NCBI GenBank assembly: GCA_002938115.1 | Contig: PTKD01000140.1 | Coordinates: 1 to 5,333, forward strand | Direction of reading: 5' to 3' | Length of the DNA: 5,333 nucleotides | Origin: Alphaproteobacteria bacterium MarineAlpha9_Bin7 | GTDB lineage: Bacteria; Pseudomonadota; Alphaproteobacteria; UBA7887 | In this document: one piece after another, positions 1 to 5,333 of the stretch | Layout of the letters: every line of letters starts with the position of its first letter | How positions within the stretch are numbered: the first letter of the stretch is position 1 | The notes under the pieces: generated by a model | What the model saw: the letters and a program-made list of their open reading frames with translations, nothing else | Databases searched by the model: none | Told to the model about the DNA's origin: nothing | Program-made: the position numbers and the translations under genes

Positions 1-621
1 TGGCTTCCGTGCCTTGCAGACATAACGACCGTGCAAAATTAACCAATGGTGCGCCTCGTGCTTATAGGTGTCCGGCACTCTCTCCTCAAGACCCAACTCC
101 ACTTCAAGTGGCGTTTTCCCCGGCGCAAGACCCGTCCGGTTCCCTACCCGAAAGAGGTGTGTATCAACTGCAATGGTTGGTTCACCGAATGCAATATTAA
201 GCACCACATTTGCTGTCTTGCGACCAACCCCGGGTAAAGTTTCTAAATCAGTCCGAGTTCGTGGAACTTCACCATCAAATTCATCGAGCAGTTTTTTACT
301 GAGCGCCACAATATTTTTCGCCTTGTTTCTATATAGACCAATTGTGCGAATGATTTGCCTCACAGTCGTTTCACCCAACGCTAACATTTTTTTGGGATTA
401 TCTGCCCGCCCGAAGAGCTCGCCAGTAACCTTATTGACCCCGGCATCAGTTGCCTGTGCCGATAGCACTACTGCGACCAGAAGCGTATAGGGGTTCCCAT
501 AATTCAGCTCACCTTTAGGGTCCGGTTTCAGGGCGGCAAACCTTCGGAACACCTCCTCTATTTGAGCTTTCTTCATAAGATCCTTTAGATTTATGGAGCC
601 ACTCGACACAGTACTGGCCAT
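1..621 (-). CDS. nth: Endonuclease III, DNA glycosylase/AP lyase (C-terminus cut by window edge)
   Basis: Bifunctional base-excision repair enzyme: it removes oxidised pyrimidines from DNA and cleaves the abasic site by beta-elimination. I translated the minus strand from the ATG at 619-621; the frame stays open for 207 codons to base 1. Visible landmarks are SAQATDAGVNK (residues 54-64), the helix-hairpin-helix LPGVGRKTA (129-137) with catalytic Lys135, and VDTH (152-155) with catalytic Asp153. These match E. coli Lys120 and Asp138 with a constant offset of 15. HHWLILHGRYVC (191-202) brings in the first cysteine of the 4Fe-4S loop; the other three would lie beyond the window. Start choice is uncertain. 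Met1 has GGGAG 4 nt upstream (626-630). Met16 (574-576) has AAGGA 4 nt upstream (581-585) and aligns with the E. coli start. I kept the longer form. The gene is divergent from the DUF2244 gene. Family identity is essentially certain. Confidence 0.96.
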   Translation of the reverse strand, partial: MASTVSSGSINLKDLMKKAQIEEVFRRFAALKPDPKGELNYGNPYTLLVAVVLSAQATDAGVNKVTGELFGRADNPKKMLALGETTVRQIIRTIGLYRNKAKNIVALSKKLLDEFDGEVPRTRTDLETLPGVGRKTANVVLNIAFGEPTIAVDTHLFRVGNRTGLAPGKTPLEVELGLEERVPDTYKHEAHHWLILHGRYVCKARKP

Positions 622-647
622 ACCTCTCCCATCGCAACCACCCCACA

Positions 648-669
648 GTGTTTCTCTAAAGAGAAACAC
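648..669. promoter_or_regulatory. Perfect 22-bp inverted repeat in the nth/DUF2244 divergent spacer (candidate operator)
   Basis: The arms GTGTTTCTCT (648-657) and AGAGAAACAC (660-669) are exact reverse complements separated by AA. The element starts 26 bp upstream of the nth start codon and ends 8 bp before a candidate -35 box for the DUF2244 gene, which suits a site for a dimeric regulator acting on one or both divergent promoters. It does not match any operator consensus I can recall. In nth-strand RNA it could instead form a 9-bp hairpin with a UUUA loop. No U-run follows and no transcript should end here, so a terminator is unlikely. The repeat itself is seen directly; the operator role is inferred. 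Confidence 0.5.
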
Positions 670-677
670 ACGCGAGT

Positions 678-705
678 TTGCTCAGCGGCAAAAGAAGCTT
701 ATCAT
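678..705 (+). promoter_or_regulatory. Candidate sigma-70-type promoter for the DUF2244 gene
   Basis: TTGCTC (678-683) and TATCAT (700-705) are separated by 16 bp and lie about 55 bp upstream of the DUF2244 start codon, just downstream of the 22-bp inverted repeat. Both boxes are imperfect. This was found by eye and is only a plausible assignment. Confidence 0.3.
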
Positions 706-744
706 AGCCATGTGTCATTTACCTCGCCGGCTGGTTCCAGTGGT

Positions 745-750
745 AAGGGG
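745..750 (+). promoter_or_regulatory. Ribosome binding site that sets the DUF2244 start
   Basis: AAGGGG lies 9 nt upstream of the ATG at 760. This favours 760 over the upstream in-frame ATG at 712, which would add 16 residues (starting MSFTSPAGSS) that do not look like the family's N-terminus. Confidence 0.6.
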
Positions 751-759
751 TGTAGCCAT

Positions 760-1242
760 ATGAATGATGAGCTGTTGTTCAACGCCGTTCTACGTCCGAA
801 TCTATCTCTGACAAAAAATGGGTTCATAGTAGTCATAGGACTCATGTCGATACTGTGCGTGTTCGGCGGTGGCATGTTCATGTTGGTAGGCGCATGGCCC
901 GTCACGGGCTTCCTGGGCCTTGAGCTAGTGCTTCTGTATGTCGCTTTTCAGCTAATCCGACGCTCTGGGTTTCTAACAGAGACGGTCCAATTACGCCGCT
1001 CCAGCCTCACAGTCTCGCGTTGTTCCCCAGACGGCCGTCGGACCGCGTGGCACTTCCAACCATACTGGCTCAAGGTAGAGTTCGATCCGGAGGCCGGGCA
1101 TACCAGCCGGATCATTCTAACTTCTAAAGGTAACCATGTATCTCTAGGGTCGTTCCTATCACCTAGCGAACGCGCCCAGTTCGCTAACGCCTTGACCACG
1201 GCTCTTCGTCGCTGCGCAAGCATCACTCCGCTACCCAACTGA
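760..1242 (+). CDS. DUF2244 family two-helix membrane protein, function unknown
   Basis: A 160-residue protein that I recognise as DUF2244-like, a family of small integral membrane proteins common in Alphaproteobacteria with no established function. It opens with LLFNAVLRPNLSLTKNGF (5-22). Two hydrophobic helices follow, about 21-46 and 48-66, joined by GAWPVTGFLGLE (44-55), and then Arg67-Arg68, a likely cytoplasmic anchor. The remaining ~95 residues are soluble and probably beta-rich. They include FQPYWLKVEF (99-108) and LGSFLSPSERAQFANAL (129-145), the features I associate with the family. The tail to Asn160 is short and variable. It sits divergently from nth and converges with dapB. Its upstream spacer holds the inverted repeat and candidate promoter. 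The family call is from memory of its motifs; the topology is inferred from hydrophobicity. I do not assign a function. Confidence 0.85.
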   Translation: MNDELLFNAVLRPNLSLTKNGFIVVIGLMSILCVFGGGMFMLVGAWPVTGFLGLELVLLYVAFQLIRRSGFLTETVQLRRSSLTVSRCSPDGRRTAWHFQPYWLKVEFDPEAGHTSRIILTSKGNHVSLGSFLSPSERAQFANALTTALRRCASITPLPN

Positions 1243-1294
1243 CATTCGCGAGCAGTAGACTTTCAAGCATTATTAAACAAGACCGACCTTCCGA

Positions 1295-1317
1295 CTGTGG
1301 TACGACGCTCACCACAG
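1295..1317. repeat. Stem-loop in the DUF2244/dapB convergent spacer
   Basis: CTGTGGT (1295-1301) and ACCACAG (1311-1317) pair perfectly around a 9-nt loop, about 50 bp after the DUF2244 stop codon. No T-run follows on either strand, so it is at best a weak or factor-dependent terminator element. Confidence 0.35.
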
Positions 1318-1336
1318 AATCAGTGGATTTGAATGA

Positions 1337-1351
1337 CGTCCGCGGCGGACG
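1337..1351. repeat. GC-rich palindrome downstream of dapB
   Basis: CGTCCGC (1337-1343) and GCGGACG (1345-1351) are exact reverse complements around a single G. As RNA it could fold into a 6-bp stem with a 3-nt loop. It directly abuts the next inverted repeat. No U-tract follows. It may contribute to transcript ends in this convergent spacer, but that is inferred. Confidence 0.35.
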
Positions 1352-1369
1352 AAAAGTCACCACTTTTCG
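1350..1369 (-). terminator. Stem-loop just after dapB, possible weak terminator
   Basis: CGAAAAGT (1350-1357) and ACTTTTCG (1362-1369) form a perfect 8-bp stem with a 4-nt loop, beginning 6 nt after the dapB stop codon on the minus strand. The T-run lies inside the stem and not after it, so this is not a classical intrinsic terminator. Its place directly after the last gene of the dnaK-dnaJ-dapB run makes a 3'-end or RNA-stabilising role plausible. Confidence 0.35.
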
Positions 1370-1375
1370 GCAAAC

Positions 1376-2188
1376 CTATCCGGCGAAACCTAACATATCC
1401 CGCATGCCGTACAGGCCCGGGGGCTGAGGCTGTAACCAAATAGCCGCTCGCACTGCGCCAGCAGCAAAAATTTGTCGTGAGGTCGCTTGGTGGGTCAGCT
1501 CCAACCGGTCATTTTCCCCAGCAAGGATAACACTGTGGTTACCAACCACGTCTCCCCCGCGCAGCACTGCGAAACCAATATCACCGCGTCGGCGCTCGCC
1601 GGTTATTCCATCACGGGCTCGTTGACTAACCCGTCCCAAGTCGACGTCGCGTCCCTTCGCAACTGCTTGGCCCAGAGCCAACGCGGTACCAGAAGGAGCA
1701 TCAACTTTGTGGCGATGGTGCATCTCCAAAATTTCAATGTCAAAGTCATCACTCAGCGCAGAGGCTGCCTGCTCAGCTAGCGCGATTAGCACGTTTACAC
1801 CTAAACTCATATTCGGTGCCCAGAAAATCGGTGTCCGCTCTGCGGCCGCACCCAGTGCCGTTTCATCCCCTTGGCTCAGTCCGGTCGTGCCGATCACATG
1901 GCAAACCCCAACGGCGGCGGCCAAACTCGCGTGACCCACGGTCGCCTCAGGCCCAGAAAATTCGATCACAGACTCTGCTTCCTCAAACACTTCCCTGGCG
2001 TTGTCGGTAATTTTTATTCCTAAAACGCTAAGCCCAGCTATTGAACCAGCATCGTTTCCAAGCGCCGGATGTTCAGCGCGTTCACTTGCCGCGACCAAGC
2101 GAACACCATCTGTCTGAACTATCTCACGAACCAGGGATTGGCCCATTCGTCCCGCAGAACCAACTACGCCAATATTTAGGTCTGCCAT
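1376..2188 (-). CDS. dapB: 4-hydroxy-tetrahydrodipicolinate reductase
   Basis: Cytosolic enzyme of the diaminopimelate/lysine pathway. It reduces the DapA product to tetrahydrodipicolinate with NAD(P)H and so feeds lysine and peptidoglycan synthesis. The protein is 270 residues, close to the 273 of E. coli DapB. The Rossmann motif GVVGSAGRMG is at 7-16. Glu36-Arg37 sit where E. coli Glu38-Arg39 contact the cofactor. VIGTTG is at 98-103. The signature HHRHKVDAPSGTAL spans 157-170 and carries the catalytic His157 and Lys161 and the substrate-binding SGT (166-168). The end, GLYGMRDMLGF (258-268), is also typical. It is complete, with no missing key residue. The ATG start fits the family N-terminus, but the ribosome site is weak (only GAG 9 nt upstream). 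It lies 67 bp downstream of dnaJ on the same strand with no evident terminator between, so read-through from dnaKJ is possible. Confidence 0.97.
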   Translation of the reverse strand: MADLNIGVVGSAGRMGQSLVREIVQTDGVRLVAASERAEHPALGNDAGSIAGLSVLGIKITDNAREVFEEAESVIEFSGPEATVGHASLAAAVGVCHVIGTTGLSQGDETALGAAAERTPIFWAPNMSLGVNVLIALAEQAASALSDDFDIEILEMHHRHKVDAPSGTALALGQAVAKGRDVDLGRVSQRARDGITGERRRGDIGFAVLRGGDVVGNHSVILAGENDRLELTHQATSRQIFAAGAVRAAIWLQPQPPGLYGMRDMLGFAG

Positions 2189-2255
2189 CTAACGAGTCTC
2201 ACAGAGTGTGGAAATTTCCAGCGTACACAAAACGCGTGACCAACCACTCGATGAC

Positions 2256-3380
2256 TTAGTCCCGAAGGTCATCCCACAAGTCCTTTACTTTTGCGAAAAA
2301 CCCGTCCGCTTCCGGGCTGTTTTTTTTGCCCACACCTGCCTCGAATTCACGCAATAACCCTTTTTGTTTCTCAGTCAGATTGATCGGCGTCTCGACTTTT
2401 GTCTGGACTATCATGTCGCCAAAGCCCTTCCCCCGGACCGCTGGCATGCCTTTTCCTCGCAACCGAAACTGCTGACCGCTCTGAGTCCCTTCCGGTATTG
2501 TCACCCTAGCACGTCCACCCTCAAGGGTAGGCACCTCGATCATGCCTCCAAGAACCGCTTGGGTCATTGTAATCGGCACGCGACAATAAAGTTCCGCTCC
2601 ATCACGTCGGAACAAACTGTGAGGGGAGATCTTTAGAAAAATATAAAGATCCCCAGGAGGTCCACCCCGGACCCCGGCCTCTCCCTCCCCGGCGAGTCGG
2701 ATTCGCATCTCGTCATCCACGCCACGGGGGATATTTACCTGGAGCTGTTTTTCCTTTGCTATCCGGCCTCCACCGCCGCATTCAGCACACGCATTTTTAA
2801 TAATTTGGCCGATACCTTGGCAATTAGGGCAAGTCCGCTCAATGGTAAAGAATCCTTGTTGCGCCCGCACCTTCCCAGCACCTTGGCACGCATTACAAGT
2901 TGTGGGCGCTGAGCCTTTTTCTGCCCCACTACCGCCGCACTCTTCGCATGTTGCCGCCCTAGTTGTGCGAATTGTGGCGCTTTTGCCGTTGTAGGATTCT
3001 TCAAGTGATACCTCAAGATTGTAGCGAAGATCGGCCCCGGAATGGGCATTCGAGCGCCCTCGTTGCCCAACAAAGTTGCCAAATAGATCATCAAACACGT
3101 CCGCAAAACTTGACGCGGTGAATCCAAAACCGCCGCCCGGACCGCCCGAAGCACCGTCAAAAGCAGCATGACCAAACTGATCATAGGCGGCGCGTTTCTC
3201 ATCATCCTTGAGAACACCGTAGGCTTCAGATAACTCCTTAAATCGTTTTTCAGCATCAGTGTCACCCGGATTGCGATCTGGGTGACACTCCATTGCAAGA
3301 CGGCGATACGCTTTCTTGAGCTCCCCTTCGCTCGAATTTCGGGCTAGACCGAGCGTTTCGTAATAATCGCGCTTGGCCAT
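2256..3380 (-). CDS. dnaJ: Chaperone protein DnaJ (Hsp40 co-chaperone)
   Basis: Cytosolic co-chaperone that binds unfolded proteins and stimulates the DnaK ATPase. Full type I DnaJ architecture in 374 residues, the usual length. The J domain (about 1-70) carries His33-Pro34-Asp35. A short Gly/Phe-rich linker follows (about 71-105). The zinc-binding domain has four CxxCxGxG repeats, with cysteine pairs at 145/148, 162/165, 184/187 and 198/201. The beta-rich substrate-binding domains run from about 210 to 335 and end in a SPEADGFFAKVKDLWDDL tail. I chose the ATG at 3378-3380 because it gives the canonical MAKRDYYE start. An in-frame TTG two codons upstream (3384-3386) would give MSMAKRDYYE. The gene follows dnaK by 117 bp (from the TTG, 111 bp), the classic dnaK-dnaJ pair. 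No residue looks lost. Confidence 0.97.
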   Translation of the reverse strand: MAKRDYYETLGLARNSSEGELKKAYRRLAMECHPDRNPGDTDAEKRFKELSEAYGVLKDDEKRAAYDQFGHAAFDGASGGPGGGFGFTASSFADVFDDLFGNFVGQRGRSNAHSGADLRYNLEVSLEESYNGKSATIRTTRAATCEECGGSGAEKGSAPTTCNACQGAGKVRAQQGFFTIERTCPNCQGIGQIIKNACAECGGGGRIAKEKQLQVNIPRGVDDEMRIRLAGEGEAGVRGGPPGDLYIFLKISPHSLFRRDGAELYCRVPITMTQAVLGGMIEVPTLEGGRARVTIPEGTQSGQQFRLRGKGMPAVRGKGFGDMIVQTKVETPINLTEKQKGLLREFEAGVGKKNSPEADGFFAKVKDLWDDLRD

Positions 3381-3390
3381 CGACAAGTTA

Positions 3391-3394
3391 CTCC
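3391..3394 (-). promoter_or_regulatory. Shine-Dalgarno GGAG upstream of dnaJ
   Basis: GGAG lies 10 nt upstream of the preferred ATG and 4 nt upstream of the alternative TTG. The spacing is slightly long for the first and short for the second, so it does not settle the start. The family N-terminus and the preference for ATG over TTG do. Confidence 0.45.
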
Positions 3395-3451
3395 GCTAAT
3401 CGCCTGGAAAAGTTAACCGTCGCGGCTAAAATTCGCTCTCGCATAAGTACC

Positions 3452-3476
3452 AAATAGTTGGGAGCAGGGTCTCAAG
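3452..3476 (-). promoter_or_regulatory. Possible heat-shock (RpoH-like) promoter between dnaK and dnaJ
   Basis: On the minus strand CTTGAG (3471-3476) is followed 12 nt later by ACTATTT (3452-3458), about 70 bp upstream of the dnaJ start. CTTG is the core of RpoH -35 elements and ACTATTT partly resembles the CYTATnT-like -10 I recall for Alphaproteobacteria, but the spacing looks short. If real, it would allow dnaJ to be transcribed separately from dnaK. Weak by-eye match. Confidence 0.2.
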
Positions 3477-3497
3477 GAATTCGTTTTACTGACTGCC

Positions 3498-5333
3498 CTA
3501 CCGCGCCGCCTGATCGTCGTCCTTAACCTCTTCAAAGTCAGCGTCAACCACTGTCTCATCGCTTCCAGCATCCGTCTCCCCAGCAGCCCCCTCAGCGCCA
3601 TTGCCGGCGGCGCCACCAGCCTCCGCCTGTTCTTTATACATGGCCTCTCCAAGTTTCATTGACACTTCCTGAAGCTTGTCGATACCGGTCTGTATCGGAG
3701 CTGGGTCTTCCCCATCCATAGCTTCACGAAGGGAAGTGATCGCCGTCTCGATCTCATTTTTATCTATGTCGCTGATCTTATCGCCAAATTCACCCAGAGA
3801 TTTTTCTGTCGCATGGATCAAACCGTCAGCGTGATTTCTCTTATCCACTATTTCTCGGCGTTGACGATCTTCATCCGCATGCTGTTCAGCTTCAGCCACC
3901 ATACGCTCGATATCATCTTCGCCGAGGCCCCCTGAGGCCTGGATACGTATTTGCTGCTCCTTGCCTGTGCCTTTGTCTTTAGCAGACACATTAACAATCC
4001 CATTCGCATCTATGTCGAAAGTGACTTCGATCTGCGGCATTCCTCTAGGCGCAGGCGGAATTCCCACCAAATCAAATTGACCAAGAGCTTTATTATCAGT
4101 AGCCATCTCCCTTTCACCTTGGAATACTCGGATGGTGACAGCCTGTTGATTGTCATCCGCAGTTGAGAATGTCTGGCTCTTCTTGGTCGGGATCGTAGTG
4201 TTACGTTCTATCAAGCGGGTAAACACGCCGCCCAACGTTTCAATTCCCAGAGACAACGGCGTCACGTCCAGCAACAGCACATCCTTGACATCACCACTGA
4301 GTACCGCACCCTGAATTGCAGCGCCTACCGCCACTACCTCATCCGGGTTCACCCCCTTATGTGGCTCACGACCGAAGAAATTCTTCACTGTCTCTATAAC
4401 TTTGGGCATTCGGGTCATTCCGCCAACCAGGACCACATCGTCAATCTCGTTAGCACTTAGCCCGGCATCCTTTAATGCCTGTTTACATGGAGCCATGGTG
4501 CGCTCAACTAAATCACCGGTCAGCGCCTCGAGCTTAGCGCGAGTCAACTTGATTGCTAAATGTTTGGGCCCTGCCTGGTCAGCCGTGATAAAGGGGAGAT
4601 TAATTTCAGTTTGGGCCGTACTCGACAGCTCTACCTTGGCTTTTTCAGATGCTTCCCTAAGGCGTTGCAATGCTAGTTTGTCGTCCCGCAGATCTATGGC
4701 GCTTTCCTTCTTAAATTCGTCGGCCAGGTAGTTAACGATGAGAAGATCGAAGTCCTCACCCCCCAAAAAAGTATCGCCATTGGTCGCTTTGACTTCGAAT
4801 ACGCCATCCCCAATCTCCAGGACCGAGACATCAAAGGTGCCACCACCTAGGTCATAAACTGCGATAGTCCCGCCCTCTTTTTTATCCAACCCATAACCGA
4901 ACGCGGCAGCAGTCGGCTCGTTAATAATCCGCAAAACTTCAAGACCAGCAATTTGGCCTGCGTCTTCTGTCGCTTGACGTTGTGAATCGTTAAAATACGC
5001 CGGCACTGTGATTACAGCTTTAGCCACCTCTTCCCCGAGGTGGCTTTCAGCCGTTTCCTTCATCTTCTGCAAAACAAAGGCGCTAATCTGGCTCGGCGCA
5101 TATTTCTTATCCTTTGCCTCAACCCATGCGTCTCCATTGTCAGCTTTTACAATCTCATAGGGCACCATATCAGCGTCCTTGCGCACCATAGGGTCCTCAT
5201 ACGATCGACCGATGAGGCGTTTGATAGCGAAAAAGGTGCCGTCGGGATTGGTCACCATTTGCCGCTTTGCGGGCTGACCAACCAAGCGTTCTCCGTCATC
5301 AGAGAATGCCACGATGGATGGGGTGGTGCGCGC
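3498..5333 (-). CDS. dnaK: Chaperone protein DnaK, Hsp70 (N-terminus cut by window edge)
   Basis: ATP-driven cytosolic Hsp70 that binds and releases hydrophobic segments of unfolded proteins with DnaJ and GrpE. The frame is open to base 5333, giving 611 residues that begin ARTTPSIVAF. By alignment with E. coli (RTTPSI at 34) about 32 N-terminal residues, including the first phosphate-binding loop, lie outside the window, so the full protein would be about 643. The GTG at 5310-5312 is an internal valine codon, not the start. Visible here (numbering from the edge) are NEPTAAAFGYG (138-148), DLGGGTFDVS (161-170) with the Thr166 equivalent of E. coli Thr199, and VLVGGMTRMPKV (301-312). Then come the interdomain linker VLLLDVTP (352-359), the substrate-binding domain, the helical lid, a Gly/Ala-rich stretch (about 572-587) and the VVDADFEEV end. 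Four to eight further residues (KDDDQAAR) follow. First gene of the dnaK-dnaJ-dapB run; its promoter is outside the window. Confidence 0.98.
   Translation of the reverse strand, partial: ARTTPSIVAFSDDGERLVGQPAKRQMVTNPDGTFFAIKRLIGRSYEDPMVRKDADMVPYEIVKADNGDAWVEAKDKKYAPSQISAFVLQKMKETAESHLGEEVAKAVITVPAYFNDSQRQATEDAGQIAGLEVLRIINEPTAAAFGYGLDKKEGGTIAVYDLGGGTFDVSVLEIGDGVFEVKATNGDTFLGGEDFDLLIVNYLADEFKKESAIDLRDDKLALQRLREASEKAKVELSSTAQTEINLPFITADQAGPKHLAIKLTRAKLEALTGDLVERTMAPCKQALKDAGLSANEIDDVVLVGGMTRMPKVIETVKNFFGREPHKGVNPDEVVAVGAAIQGAVLSGDVKDVLLLDVTPLSLGIETLGGVFTRLIERNTTIPTKKSQTFSTADDNQQAVTIRVFQGEREMATDNKALGQFDLVGIPPAPRGMPQIEVTFDIDANGIVNVSAKDKGTGKEQQIRIQASGGLGEDDIERMVAEAEQHADEDRQRREIVDKRNHADGLIHATEKSLGEFGDKISDIDKNEIETAITSLREAMDGEDPAPIQTGIDKLQEVSMKLGEAMYKEQAEAGGAAGNGAEGAAGETDAGSDETVVDADFEEVKDDDQAAR

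Noticed and set aside
68..490. 140-codon plus-strand open frame
   Set aside because: It lies entirely antisense to nth, whose frame carries unmistakable catalytic motifs. The translation is low-complexity Ser/Arg/Pro with no family resemblance.
712..759. Upstream in-frame ATG extending the DUF2244 protein by 16 residues
   Set aside because: The extension does not resemble the family N-terminus, and AAGGGG is well placed for the ATG at 760.
948..1238. 96-codon minus-strand frame opposite the DUF2244 gene
   Set aside because: Antisense to a gene with a good start, ribosome site and family motifs; the composition is typical of shadow frames.
2209..2220. 12-bp perfect palindrome TGGAAATTTCCA in the dnaJ-dapB gap
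   Set aside because: About one 12-bp palindrome is expected by chance in a window this size. It has no clear promoter context, so it is not listed as a regulatory site.
2759..3298. 179-codon minus-strand open frame within dnaJ
   Set aside because: It overlaps the J domain and zinc-finger coding region in another frame of the same strand; dnaJ accounts for this DNA.
3413..3652. 79-codon minus-strand frame spanning the end of dnaK and the dnaK-dnaJ spacer
   Set aside because: An Arg/Leu-rich out-of-frame reading of the dnaK tail that runs into the spacer, with no recognisable domain.
5310..5312. GTG as the dnaK start codon
   Set aside because: The frame continues upstream to the window edge with the conserved residues ARTTPSI, so this is an internal valine and the gene is truncated by the window.
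1..5333. Search for a novel defence, mobile or biosynthetic system
   Set aside because: All genes belong to housekeeping families or DUF2244. I saw no repeat array, transposase, integrase, toxin-antitoxin pair or unusual cassette on either strand.

Overview
This window is a housekeeping segment from what looks like an alphaproteobacterium. I see five protein-coding genes and no mobile element, CRISPR array, RNA gene or defence-type cassette. The alphaproteobacterial assignment is an inference. It rests on the wording of the Nth, DnaK and DnaJ proteins (for example SAQATDAGVNK and KTPLEVELGLE in Nth, ARTTPSIVAF in DnaK, the SPEADGFFAKVKDLWDDL end of DnaJ) and on a DUF2244 membrane protein beside nth. 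I assigned it from memory of the families, not by a search.

Layout, left to right. Bases 1-621 on the minus strand hold most of nth (endonuclease III); its C-terminal iron-sulfur loop is cut off by the window edge. A 138-bp divergent spacer follows, containing a perfect 22-bp inverted repeat (648-669) and a candidate forward promoter. Bases 760-1242 on the plus strand encode a small DUF2244-type protein with two membrane segments. A 133-bp convergent spacer (1243-1375) carries three small stem-loops in a row. The rest of the window is a minus-strand run read from right to left: dnaK (3498-5333, missing about its first 32 residues at the edge), dnaJ (2256-3380) and dapB (1376-2188). The gaps in this run are 117 and 67 bp.

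How the genes relate. DnaK and DnaJ are the Hsp70/Hsp40 pair of one chaperone machine. DapB, the lysine/diaminopimelate branch reductase, lies downstream on the same strand with no obvious terminator between, so it may be partly co-transcribed with the chaperones. Nth performs base excision repair. The DUF2244 protein has no established function that I know of.

I did not find a convincing undescribed system. The best leads are the 22-bp inverted repeat between nth and the DUF2244 gene, and the question of what the DUF2244 protein does. All intergenic stretches are under 150 bp, so no long region is left unexplained.
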